From the NCBI GenBank assembly GCA_037974965.1, contig JBBPFI010000003.1, positions 1,674,001 through 1,738,000 on the forward strand: a DNA stretch of 64,000 bases. Direction: 5' to 3'. Position numbers and translations under genes: made by a program. Positions 1 to 10,998 of this stretch are shown here, piece by piece. Position 1 is the first letter of the stretch, and every line of letters begins with the position of its first letter. The notes beneath the pieces are model-generated. The model ran no database searches. It saw only the letters and a list, made by a program, of their open reading frames with translations, and was not told the DNA's origin. The DNA comes from Dacryopinax spathularia. Its lineage: Eukaryota > Basidiomycota > Dacrymycetes > Dacrymycetales > Dacrymycetaceae.

Positions 1-1035
1 ACCCAATCACCCATCGCAGGTCTCAGCTCGGCCGCCCTCCTCCGCGCGGCGCACCCTGTCCCTTCCCTCGCGCAATCGGAACCCAAAGGGCAATCCCCCC
101 TCAAATCCCTGAGCATGCGTCTTTATTTGCCTCCGGAGCCGAGTCGGCCGTACGGTGTGGGTTGCGTCAAAGACGTCAGGATTTGGTCAGGCACCCTGAC
201 GTGCACCCCTTGCACCCCTGCTTGGGTCAACGCCTCCAGCCAGGTAAGTAGGTCGATGGAGAATTTGTTTGCCCTTTGACATGACGGGCGCCCTAGCGGC
301 CGAACGCAGATTATTGGATGACTTTCCGTAGGCATCTGCGAGCGATCTGCGTCGACGCAGATTGCGGCATGACAGCATGCCGAGCTTACTAAGTCAAATT
401 TCGTGCTCCGAAGCACTCCTAGATTTTTGATCTGTGGGAGGGTCGACCCCCTCTCCCAAACCGGGAACAAAAACGCAGATTAAAAAACCATACAAATAGC
501 CATGTTATGTCAACAAGGGACCCTTATGTCCCACATGCTCTTCCTGAAGACGCGCAATATGATTGGCTTAACGGGATTCTGCGCATCTATGTATTTTCCC
601 CCTTACGGTTTGCGTCCACTTACCTAGATTTAGGAAAACTTCCGTGAAGCTTAAGGATCTAGGGATTTGGGACCACGGAAAGTCATCCATTATCAGCGAC
701 TAGCGTCCCCTAGCGAGCGCAAGACGAAGGATGAGCAAAAGCAAAAATCTGCCTGATCGCGATGCGCACGCTGACCTAACCCCGCTTATGTCAACCAACG
801 TGCCACACCCTCATCCCTCCTCATCCCCTCTTCCCGCGGCGCGCCCGCCCGCCAAGCGCGCCGAGAGGCTCTCCTCATCTTGGCCTTCGCCTCCGCCCAC
901 TGGCAATGAAGCGGCCTGATCCGCCTCGCTCGTAGCAAAGCGGAGAAAAAGTTGGAAATTCGGAGCCCGCTCTTGTTCCCCGTCTCCTCCGTCTTTCTTA
1001 CAGCCGCGGTATGCCTAGGCAAGAGAGCAAGAAGC

Positions 1036-1066
1036 AGCCAAGGAGCCAAGGAGCCAAGGAGCCAAG
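1036..1066. repeat. 8-bp tandem repeat
   Basis: The unit AGCCAAGG is repeated almost four times without interruption. It lies in non-coding DNA and looks like ordinary simple-sequence expansion. Confidence 0.85.
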
Positions 1067-2233
1067 CCCGCTTCCCCGTTTTTTTCTCCGAACGTGTCTC
1101 GCAGAAGTTGAGCCTTCTCGCCTTGGCCTCGCCTTCGCTACACACTTATGGGGACGGAGATGAGAGCCGCCTAAGCCCGGTCAAGCCCAAGCCAGCCAAG
1201 CCCAGCCCTCTTCCTCTCTGAATCTTGTCGTTCTAGAACTGGGAGAGGATATCGTTGTTGTACTACTGTCTCTTTTGTTGGGAAGGGAGATAGACCACGC
1301 TCAGCTTGGCTTGGCTCGGGCTTGGCTCCTTGGCTATTGGCGCGCCGTTTCCGGCTATCCTCTTCCTCTCCCTTTTCCTCGGACAAACCCCACGTTAAGC
1401 TGCGCATACATCCTGCCCAACAACAAAGGCCGCGCACGTTCGCCCCCTCCCCGCCTTCCACAAGAGCAAGAGAGCCAGAAAGGCGGGGAAGGAGCCACGC
1501 ATCGGGCACGAAGGCGGACCTTCTGGAGACTTCTGAATTTGGGAATCTCTGCCCGGCTCTTCCTCCCCCTTCCCTTCCTCCGCCTGCCACCTGGCCCCGG
1601 TCCAGAGCCCCGGTCCCCATATATGAGAACTGAAATGAAAAGAGAAGCACAGCCTCTTCCTTCCTTCTCTTGATTCTTTTCTTCGCTGGGATTCTTGTGT
1701 TCTCACGCGTCAGGAGGATTCTGAGCCATTCCCGTCCTTTGGAAGAAGGTCCATGCGGTGCGGCTTGGACGGGACGGAGGGATGCTTAGGTGCGGTGTAC
1801 TGTACGTAAGGATTTGTAGGAAGGGGGTAATAGGGCTCGTACGACTCGCTCGACTTGCTGGCACGGTCTTCTGCTGGTGGAGGTACAGTACTGCTGTAGC
1901 ACAACGTCTCTCCGGCCTTCGCCTTCTCCCTTCATTGACAATGACAGTGCAAGATGACAATACGCTATCGATGATAAGCCGTCACCGTCATCCACACCAC
2001 CACACCGCCCGCATCTCATCTCATCTCTGCTGGCACTGATGGAACCATGGGTCCGTCTTTCCCCCCTGGTGGAGGCGCAAGATCCGCCCCACCCCGGGCC
2101 AAAAATACCTCACTCCCAGTCTTACACTCAGGAGAAGAGCCCGGTGTGGCGTCATACGCTCTTCCCACCCCTGCCCATTCAGAACCCATCAGACGAACCT
2201 GATGGGCTGATGCAGACAACGGCGCGTGCCAAG

Positions 2234-2269
2234 CATATATAAGGCTCGTGTGACATATATAAGGCTCGT
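2234..2269. repeat. 20-bp direct duplication with TATA-like core
   Basis: CATATATAAGGCTCGT occurs at 2234-2249 and again at 2254-2269, an exact 16-bp match with a 20-bp period. Each copy holds a TATATAA core that could act as a TATA box. No gene is recognised downstream on the plus strand, so a promoter role is only a possibility. Confidence 0.7.
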
Positions 2270-2392
2270 CTGCCCGGCCGCTTGAGGGTGGAACGGGGCG
2301 TGATTGTTCGCTTGCTTGCTTGCTTCGCTATATATGTGCTGCTTCGCTGCTGGCGCGTTTGGCGGGATGGGTTATTAATGTGCTGGCTGTTA

Positions 2393-2437
2393 CTGGCTGC
2401 TGGCTGCTGGCTGCTGGCTGCTGACTGCTGGCTGCTG
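2393..2437. repeat. Imperfect CTGGCTG microsatellite
   Basis: A run of CTGGCTG-like units with one interruption (CTGACTG). It lies in non-coding DNA shortly after a short GCTT repeat. Confidence 0.8.
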
Positions 2438-3371
2438 ATGGGTTGATCTCGCGCTCGTCATTATATTTGGCTACTCCAGTTGCGATTGGTCACCCGGCTT
2501 ATGGCTCTCCAGCTGCCCCGGTCTTCTGCTGCTTCTGCTTCATCTGTGATCGCCCTGCGCTTGAGGAGTATGCTCTTTTCCTGCGGGGAAAGGCGCATGC
2601 CGACTGGCTGGAGCTGTCTGACGTGCGGGAAAAGGGCATCGCGATGCTCGGCCGCCGCCCTTGCCTGCTTCATTCTGATGGAGGAGAAAGGGTGGACGAT
2701 CGGTCCGAGCAAATTTTCCGTCTTTCTTCTCCAATTTCGCGTCTGCGTTCTACGCGGTCTATTCTGCAAGGCGGGTTCGATGTTCTAGCAAGTCCTGCTG
2801 CGTCCAGGATCTGGCAGCCCGCGAACACAGGAAGACGAAAACGCGGATGCCTCACGACCGCCACGAACCTGTGAGGCATGAGGCACAAGATAGGCAACGA
2901 GCCGCTCTATTCTTAGGGGTGCAGAAGAAGTGGATAGTCTCGTCTGCCATCTTCTCTCAGTTCTGTCTTCTTGCCGCTATCTTCTTGGATGGGGGTGTGG
3001 CGTTCGGCCGTCTTTATCCGATGACGACCAAACTGCAAACTGCCGGCCGCAGGAGTTGTGGCGCATGGACGAGCAAGGAGACTGTTCATGTTCGTGTTTG
3101 TAATTTGTGCGATTGTCTTTCTTCTTGCGTCTCATCGCGCCATCGGGTCCTGCCGCCTGCGGGGCTGCTGCTCGGATGGCGTCGGTCTCACCGTTCACTG
3201 CTGTTGCATGCCGAAACGAATTGGAAGGCGGGGCGCGGGGCGCGGCGAATAGGACAGGACAGGCAAGGAAGAAGATTGATCGTAAATTGTCATACTTTGC
3301 ATTGATCAACCGAGACATGAATTGTCCATCGTGACCAAAGTCCATAGCACCAAAAGGTCCCCGGGCCCCGC

Positions 3372-4863
3372 TCAGAAGCTCAGCACCCCCGCCAACCCAA
3401 CAGCCGCCAGCACACCCACCACCCCCATCCCCGCCCATTTCCCCACTTGACGGGCAGGCAGAGCCCCACTAGCCGTACTAACCACAAAGCTCTCATTGCT
3501 CATCCCGACCTGTGGCACGCCCGTACTGTCGTTCCCCGTAAACACGTAGCTCTGCGCGCCCGGGGAGGGCTGCGTGTAGCTGCTGCATTCTATGCTCACG
3601 CTCTGGACGTAGGCGACGAAGGAGTCGTTGGAGGATGTGTAGTCCGGGTCGTTCCAGTTGATCAGCCCGCCGCCCCATTGGATGGTCCCTTCGGCGGAGG
3701 AGGCGATGCCTGCTGGCCAGATGCTAGCGGGGGTGCGTTAGCGCGCGCGCTCTGATTAAAACCTCACTTTTTCCTCGCGAGGGAGTGATCGCGAGGGAGC
3801 TAGAGGGAGGGAGGGCAGCGACTCACGAGATCTGGACCCGACTCGGCGTGGAAGGATACTCATACCGCGTCCCCTGAGAATCCGTCTTGAGCGTATCACT
3901 CTTATTGACAGTCCGGACAACACTCCCATCCACAAGCCACTGGAGCGTATTCGGCTGCCAGTCAATCTGCCATCCAGTATCCGGGTCAACAAAGCATGCT
4001 CGAACACAGAGGGAGGAGGGTGGCGTACGGTGAAGTTATGGAAGTTCTCGTATGTGTCTGTAAGGCCGCTTGTTGTCTGGCCGTTCGTGGCCGAGTAGTT
4101 CGCTACGCCCAGCCTGGTTGTTCGCACGTCAGCTCGTCAGGTCTATTTCGCGCTTTGCGAGCACGAAAGCCAACACTCACCAATAATAGTTCGTCTGTCC
4201 CTGGGTCGTCGTCGCCCCCGGAAACTCCCAATCAATCTCATCCTTCACATCGCTCATCGTAATAAACGCCGTCACGACTCCCCCCCACCGGCCCGTCTTC
4301 AGCCGGGCAGTAATAGTCCCATAATCCACATAACGCGTCGTGCTCAGCCGCGTCCCGCCATTCGTCTCGGTCAGGATCATCCCCAGGCCCTGAGGACTCC
4401 AGGCGATGTTGCCCTTATCGAGCGTCCACGCGTAGGCGGTGGCGTTGTTGTCGAAGTTTGTGCTGTTGCCCAGGACGAGCGAGGGAGCGGAGGGGGAGGT
4501 GAAGTCGTATGTCGCCGATTGGCAGATGGGCTCAGGCTCGCACGAGGTGAGGGTGTGAGACCAGAGGGCGTTGCACCCGCCGCGGCAGTACTGTTCGTTC
4601 AGGCAGATCAGCAATGGTACTTATGTTGTGAGGGAGGAGAAGGAGGGCGTACGGTGCTGCCTGACCCGCAGAAGCCGTATTCGGAGCAGCAGGGCGTGCT
4701 GGCTGGACACTGGCTGCCTGGTCCACTGTATTGCATCCATAGCCGTCAGTCCTGGCTCATGTCACTGTCGAGCAGATGAGAGGACGTACCAGCCTTGCGC
4801 TGCACCCCTCCCGGCGAGAGCGAGCAGCACACCAGCCGAAGCCAAGAGAGTAGCGGGTATCAT
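3372..4863 (-). CDS. GH16 Crh-type chitin-glucan transglycosylase, GPI-anchored
   Basis: Six exons on the minus strand: 4863-4790, 4725-4653, 4590-4181, 4113-4029, 3966-3827 and 3723-3372. They give 377 residues with phase closing throughout. Residues 1-21 are a signal peptide. Then comes a Cys-rich CBM18-like segment (CGPGSQCPASTPCCSEYGFC...), then the GH16 core with the catalytic motif DEIDWE, where the first Glu is the nucleophile and the last the acid/base. Typical Crh signatures follow (IDWQPNTLQWLVDG, IWPAGIASSAEGTIQWGGG). The C-terminus is a short hydrophobic tail (VVGVLAAVGLAGVLSF) expected for GPI attachment. Enzymes of this family cross-link chitin to beta-1,6- and beta-1,3-glucan at the cell wall. 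Choosing the CAG acceptors at 4591 and 3967 restores the family consensus; the nearer AGs break the frame. It diverges from MIP1 across 1.4 kb. Confidence 0.93.
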
Positions 4864-6295
4864 CTTGCTCTTGCTCTTTTATTTGGTACTCAGTGACGAG
4901 AGGAAGGGAGGTGAGAGGTAGAGAGTGGTCGTGGTCGTTATGTCGTGAGCAATAAAGAGGCCAACAACCAGCAGAGCAGAGGTCGACAGCGAAACGTTTC
5001 GTGAAGATCAAGGTCGCACGACTCCAGCGAGTAAAGTGTAAGAAGATGAACAATCAGGCGATCAAGCAGCAGACAATAAGACAGCGAAGAGTGTTAACGG
5101 TATAAAAGATGATGCCCCACAGCACAGCGGCGGCGATGTTGATCCAGCAGAATGCAGTGCACAGCGTGTTGCCAACGATGAGGACCGGACGGAACGGAGG
5201 TGCGGAGAAAGCGGGGCTAAGCGCATTCATGAACACGCGCTTGGTTTTCAACACGCGTTGGTCGCGTGACGTAAGTATAAACGAGGACAAGCGGGACGAG
5301 GACACCAGCTCTTGTTATTGGCGTTCTCGCTCTACAATCCCCTGCAGATGGTCACAATTTCTTTTCATTTGTTCAACGAGCAGAACATTGGCAAGGACGA
5401 CGACGTAACATAGACCGTGTAGTTCTCGCTATTACGTGGCTTGACGCGGATAGGCGGATGGTGGTGCCCTGCTGCGTGCCCTGCTGGCGACAGGCCGGCT
5501 TGCATGCTCGTCTTGCTGGCTGCACACAGCAGCGTTGCTGTCGACCATTGATTGCACCAAGCTGCCGACCAAGCGTGCTATAGCCATAAGTGCTGTACTC
5601 GAGAATCGTATCATGCCACCACACCCAACATTGACCTCCTTGGCCCCCTCGGCCGACGTGAGGGACCTCCGTTCTGCCAGCTGCTACAAGATGGCCTCAT
5701 GCCTTTCAAAACGTGCAGCAAATGCATTCCAACTAGCCTTTGTGATGTGAACTCCTTCGTTGTGCACTCATGAACAACTAATCCCAAGCGTAATCTGCCC
5801 AGATTCAGGGACTGATCATTCACCTGGATTTGCTTGAAAGGCCAGGTTTCCTGGCGTGGCTCAGTGGCTTGCTCAGCAAAATAAGTACATATGAGTGACT
5901 TCGACCTTCGTTTGAGATAAAGTCGACCAGCTCGAAAAGGATTCAGATGCGAAAAGGCGACATTGTCCAGGCCGCTCATCAGCAAGTCATGCCTCAAGAG
6001 TTCAACTACACGTCGACAAGCTCCCAGCCCTCAATCAGTGGCAGTGCAGACCCCTACCCTCACCGTTCTTCTCAAGTCTTCGATCCCAACCCTATCGATC
6101 GCCACTTTGGGTTTTTGCTCGTCTGCGCCCTGAACAGACAGACAGGAAGGGGCAGGCTAGTCATCGTCCATCCCTTCCTCCTCGCCAACCGCCCATATCT
6201 TCCTTCTTCCACCCTCTCGCTCTATTATATCTATCTATAAGTGGCAGGGCTTGATCTCAAGAGCTCGACAAAGAAGAGATAGAGAGGGAAAAGGG
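4864..6295. other. Intergenic, divergent Crh/MIP1 upstream region
   Basis: About 1.4 kb between two divergent genes. I see no coding exon. An A/T-rich element (TATTATATCTATCTATAAG, near 6221-6241) lies about 55-75 bases before the MIP1 start and could hold its core promoter. Both promoters must lie here, but no specific operator is recognised. Confidence 0.5.
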
Positions 6296-9200
6296 ATGAT
6301 AGCCCGGTTCAGGCCCAGAAAGCCCGCAAGGATCGTCGATGCCGTATGGAGGCACTCATGCTCTCTTGAGCGGGCTTGCGAGCCCCGTCCGCATCGACAG
6401 CAAAAACACCAACGGCGAACAGCTAGTACCGCTGCCCAAACCAGCTCCCCACAACCCGGTATGTCTCTCTCTCCGCTGTGCTATGGCACTACTCACACCC
6501 CTCGCAGAGTTGAGGAGTTTGAACGACCCACCCCAACCCGAGCCCCAACCACCCCGCAACGCCGTGGGCGTCCAACTCCTCTCCCCCTCCCTCCGCGCCC
6601 AGCTCTTCCCGCCCACATCACCCCCCTTCCCGCCCCCTCCCCCACACGCGGTCAAACGCTCCCTCCAGCACCTAACGCAACACGGACTAGACACCTCCGC
6701 CGCCTCCACCCTCCCGCCCATCTCCTTCCCCCTCCCAAAGCTCCAAGGCCGAACTCTGGACGAGCATTTTCACCGGCTCGGCCGAGCCTCGGCCGAGCCC
6801 AGTCTCTCACTCGCCAAGTCCTTCGCCCAGGCCAGCCTCCCACCAGTCCCCGACAACTGGGCTTTACAGTCAGGATGGACCCGATACGCCCCCGATGGGT
6901 CGTGCGAGCCTGTCCCCTTCCCGGCGCCTGAGGAGAGGGCGCTCGTGTTTGACGTGGAGAGTATGCCACACTACAGTAATTTTGCTATTATGGCGTGTGC
7001 TGCGTCGGAGAGGGCTTGGTATTGTTGGTTGAGTCCGTGGATTATGGGCGAGACGGACGATGCGGCGCAGCTTATCCCTCTCGGGCCTGCCTCCAGCTCT
7101 ACCTCCGTCGGCGGACAAGGCGCCGAGCAAGCGCAAGAGGCAGGAAGAGGAAAACAAGACGACCCGACCCGGATTGTTGTGGGACATAATGTGAGCTACG
7201 ACCGCGCCCGCGTCCAGGAAGAATACTCCCTCCTCCCCACGTCCAACAAATGGGTCGACACGATGTCCCTGCACGTAGCGACGCACGGGATCTCTTCCCA
7301 CCAACGACCAGCATGGAACAAATATAAAGCAGGGCGGAAGCAGGCGCGGGCGAGGGCTACGGAGAGTCTGGAGGCGGTTAGGGGGCTGGTGGAGGCGTAT
7401 GAGCGGGAGTTGGGGGAGTTGGAGGAGAGGGCTGCTGTACTTTCTTCGGGGGTGGCTGAGGGTGCTGAGGGCGCGGAGGGTGCGGAGAAGGAGAGGAAGG
7501 AGCTGGAGAAACGGAGGGCTGAGCTGGAGAGAACAATCGCCGACCTCCAAGCGGGCGTAATGGGCTTCACCTCCCCCGAAGGCCTCTCCACCCTAGACGA
7601 AGAACTCGACTCCCTCACCAGCCCGGACGACGCCGACGGTACCACTGCCGGCAGCAACGGCTCCGCCGCCTCCAAGCGGTGGGAAATAATGACCTCCGGC
7701 AACTCCCTGGTCGACGTGGCCAAACTCCACTGCGGGATAAACATCGAAAAAGACGCGCGGGACGAGCTGCTCACTTTTTCCCGCGAGAGCGTGATGGCCG
7801 ACCTGGAAAAATACATCAACTACTGCGCCTCGGACGTCTCGACCACGCACTCCGTCTTCCGCGTGGTGCTGCCCTCGTTTTTGCAGACCTGTCCGAGCCC
7901 CGTTACTTGGGCGGGGATCATGTGTATGGGAAGCGCGTTCCTCCCCGTTGACCAGGAATGGGAGAAGTATATAGAGAGAGCAGAAGGGAAGTATAGGGAG
8001 CTGGAGAGCGGTGTGAAGCGGAATCTGGAGACGCTTGCTGAGAGGGCTAGGCAGGGAGGGTGGGAAAAGGCGAGGGAGGACGAGTGGCTAGCCCAGCTCG
8101 ATTGGACGGAGAAGAAGCCTAAGCGGCCGAGGGGGGGAGGGGGTGGGAAGCCGTTGAGGGCGGCTGCGGTGCCTACGGGAAAGGCGGGGAACGGGAAGGG
8201 CAAGGGCGCTGCGCTTGACGCTTCTTCCTCTTCTTCTTCTGCTACTGCAGCGGGGGTGGAAGGGGAAGTGGTAGAAGGTGTACCGGCTTGGTACTGGGAG
8301 TTCACGGAGCGTGCCCCGCTACACGAGCACAACGTCCGCCGCTTTCTGCCGCTCATACTCCGGCTCGGAGTGGACGGGAGGCCGCTCGTGCGAAGTGATA
8401 CGTTGGGCTGGCTCTGCTCAGCGCCATATACGGATCCGCCTATCCCTGTTCCTGGCTCTGGTTCTGGCTCCCTTTCCCCCGCTGGGGAGGGGGAGGAAGA
8501 AGGAGTGGGGAGCGAGTCGACGTTGTTCAAGTTGGGCAAGGCTACGGCGCATAAAGTGGTTGCGAAACGGTTCAGGAACTTGGAGAGTCCGTACAAGAAC
8601 TTATGGATGCGGTTGGCGGACGGGGAGAAGGGGCCGGAGGTGGAGAAGGAAGTTATGGCCCTTGCTGAGAAGCTGAAGGACGAGGGCATGCGCCTCGGTT
8701 TCGGGGACGAGTCGGCAGCTAAGAAGGGCAAGGGGAAGCAGCGAGATGCGGACGCCTGGGAAAAACAGCTCGACTGGACACTCGTTACCCCCAGGCCGGA
8801 GAATACTGCTAAGCCGGGGGAGACCTGGCCGAAGTGGTATTGGGACTTGCATGCTGCTGCTTCTTCTGGCGAGATGCCGAGGTTGGACGTCACGGCTCGT
8901 TCTAGGGCTGCGCCGCTCTTGCTTAGGCTGAGGTGGCAAGGCTTTCCATTGTTCTACTCGCGCCAACATGGGTGGATGTATCGCGTTCCTCCTGAGTCTG
9001 CCAAGTCGCACCAGACGCGGCAGACAGCTCAAGCGTTCAGCCACGAAGATGACGCTCACCTCGTACAGGATGTCGACAAAGGATACGTATTCTACAAGCT
9101 CCCACACAAGGCTGGAGAAGAGATGAACGTCGGTAACCCGCTTGCGAAGACGTTTGTCAAGTATGCCAGCGATGGGATCCTGACTGCCGACACGGAGCAG

Positions 9201-10790
9201 AGCGAGGAAGCGCAGCGCTGTGCTGCCGACGCGTTGGACATGAACGCGCAGTGCTCGTATTGGATCAGCGCGAGGGATCGGGTGATGAACCAGCTCGTGA
9301 TCTGGCAGAACTCGCAGGCGGGGCGGGATTTGGGTTTCGCCCCGGAGGGGAAGGAAGACGTGAAGCGCGGGATTATCCTCCCGCATGTCGTTACGATGGG
9401 CACTGTCACTCGGCGAGCGATCGAGAACACTTGGCTGACGGCTTCGAACGCCAAGAAGAACCGCGTTGGTTCGGAACTGAAGGCTATGGTCCGGGCTCCG
9501 GACGGGTACAGCATCGTCGGTGCTGATGTGGACTCCGAGGAGCTGTGGATCTCCAGTGTCATGGGTGACGCACAGTTCGGCATGCACGGCGCGACCGCTA
9601 TTGGGTGGATGACGCTCGAGGGAACCAAAGCGAATGGCACAGACTTGCACTCGAAGACGGCTAGTATCCTGGGGATCTCGCGTGATGAAGCCAAGGTCTT
9701 CAACTATTCGCGTATTTATGGAGCTGGCTTGAAGCATGCCGAACTGCTCATGCTACAGAGTAATCCGAAGCTCCTGCTTGAAGACGCGAGGGCGCTCGTC
9801 AAAGAGCTGTATGCGCGCACAAAGGGCCAGACTACACGTACCGACCGTTTCTTCAACCGCAAGTTCTGGTTTGGCGGCACCGAGAGTTTCCTCTTCAACA
9901 AGCTGGAAGAGATCGCTCTGAGCGATAAGCCGCTCACGCCCGCTCTCGGCTGTGGCGTTACAAGAGCGCTCACGAAGGAGTACCTCGGAGCATCCGAGTA
10001 CCTGCCATCCCGTATCAACTGGGTCGTCCAGAGTTCCGGCGTTGACTACCTGCATCTGCTGATCGTCGGCATGCAGTACCTCATCGAGAAGTACAACATC
10101 TCCGCTAGGTACCTCATTTCCGTACACGACGAGCTGCGATATCTTGTCAAGGACGAAGATCGATATCGTGCTGCCTTGGCGTTGCAGATTGCAAACCTCT
10201 GGACACGTAGTCTTTTCGCCTTCAAGCTGGGGATGGACGATCTTCCACAAGGAGTGGCCTTCTTCTCTGCGGTGGATGTGGACAAGTACCTACGCAAGGA
10301 GACGGACATGACGTGCGTTACACCTTCTCAGACCGAGCCGCTACCGCCTGGTCAGAGTCTGGACATCGAAAAGGTCCTAACGGCTACAAACGGAGGCTCC
10401 CTTGTGCCTGAGGGCAGGACTACCGACGACGGAGCCCTAATAGGAGATCTGGAGGGTTATGTCGAGCCCGACTGTATGGTTCATCGTTCACGTTCGCCGG
10501 CCTGGCTTCGGGCTCAGGCTACGAACGAGCTCAGCGAGATCCGTATGCTGTGGAAGGCCGAGGAAGAGAAAGCCGGTGCCACAAGCCCTGCAACATCTGA
10601 AGGCAACAACCTGAAGACGAAGACCAGCAAACTTGGGTTGAAAGACAAGCCAAAAGCGAAGCGCAATACCTATAAGAGGGGATCCACCTCCCCAGTCATT
10701 CACGTGGCGGCGGCTCCGATCTCTCTGGAATTGTGGGCTGAACAACAGGCCAACAGTGTCTTAGAGCGATCGTCTCCATCACGCTATTAA
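6296..10790 (+). CDS. MIP1: Mitochondrial DNA polymerase gamma catalytic subunit
   Basis: Two exons, 6296-6458 and 6508-10790, give 1481 residues. The family-A polymerase core is unmistakable. Exonuclease motif I is FDVES at about residue 202. Polymerase motif A is VGADVDSEELW near 1057, motif B KVFNYSRIYG near 1112, and motif C VHDEL near 1259. It replicates mitochondrial DNA in the matrix. The 49-nt intron (GTATGT...CGCAG) matters. Reading through it from an ATG at 6339 gives a long ORF without a targeting peptide. Splicing joins an upstream frame starting MIARFRPRKPARIVDAVWRH, which is Arg-rich with few acidic residues and a plausible mitochondrial presequence. The protein is longer than yeast Mip1 (about 1254). 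The excess is in Gly/Ser/Lys-rich and Glu-rich linkers near residues 330-390 and 610-680. It ends 208 bases from the convergent UNC80-like gene. Confidence 0.95.
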
Positions 10791-10998
10791 GTATATCAAT
10801 ACGTCGTTATACCCGTGTACTCTGGAACATGGTCTTCATCGTACGCTCATTATAATCTTGATCTTGTTGTAATACTATAATTGCGTGGGTGAACTCCAGT
10901 GGCCCTATGGATGCGCGGCCACCTATTACAGATCGGGAAGCAGCAAGGACATGGTACACCTATCAAACAGTGGTATAATGATGAAAGGAATACTGAGT

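Larger units (their letters stand above)
1..3371. other. Gene-poor stretch, no supported gene
   Basis: No reading frame here resembles a known protein, and I could not chain exons with good splice sites. The open frames on both strands are short and overlap one another. The stretch is rich in C/T and G/A runs and holds three simple repeats, listed separately. It may be the 3' flank of a gene outside the window plus the region downstream of the Crh gene. A very intron-rich or non-coding transcript cannot be excluded. Confidence 0.5.

Noticed and set aside
6339-10790. MIP1 as a single exon starting at 6339
   Set aside because: The frame stays open through a clear GTATGT...CGCAG intron, and the resulting N-terminus lacks a presequence. 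The spliced model with the start at 6296 explains both.
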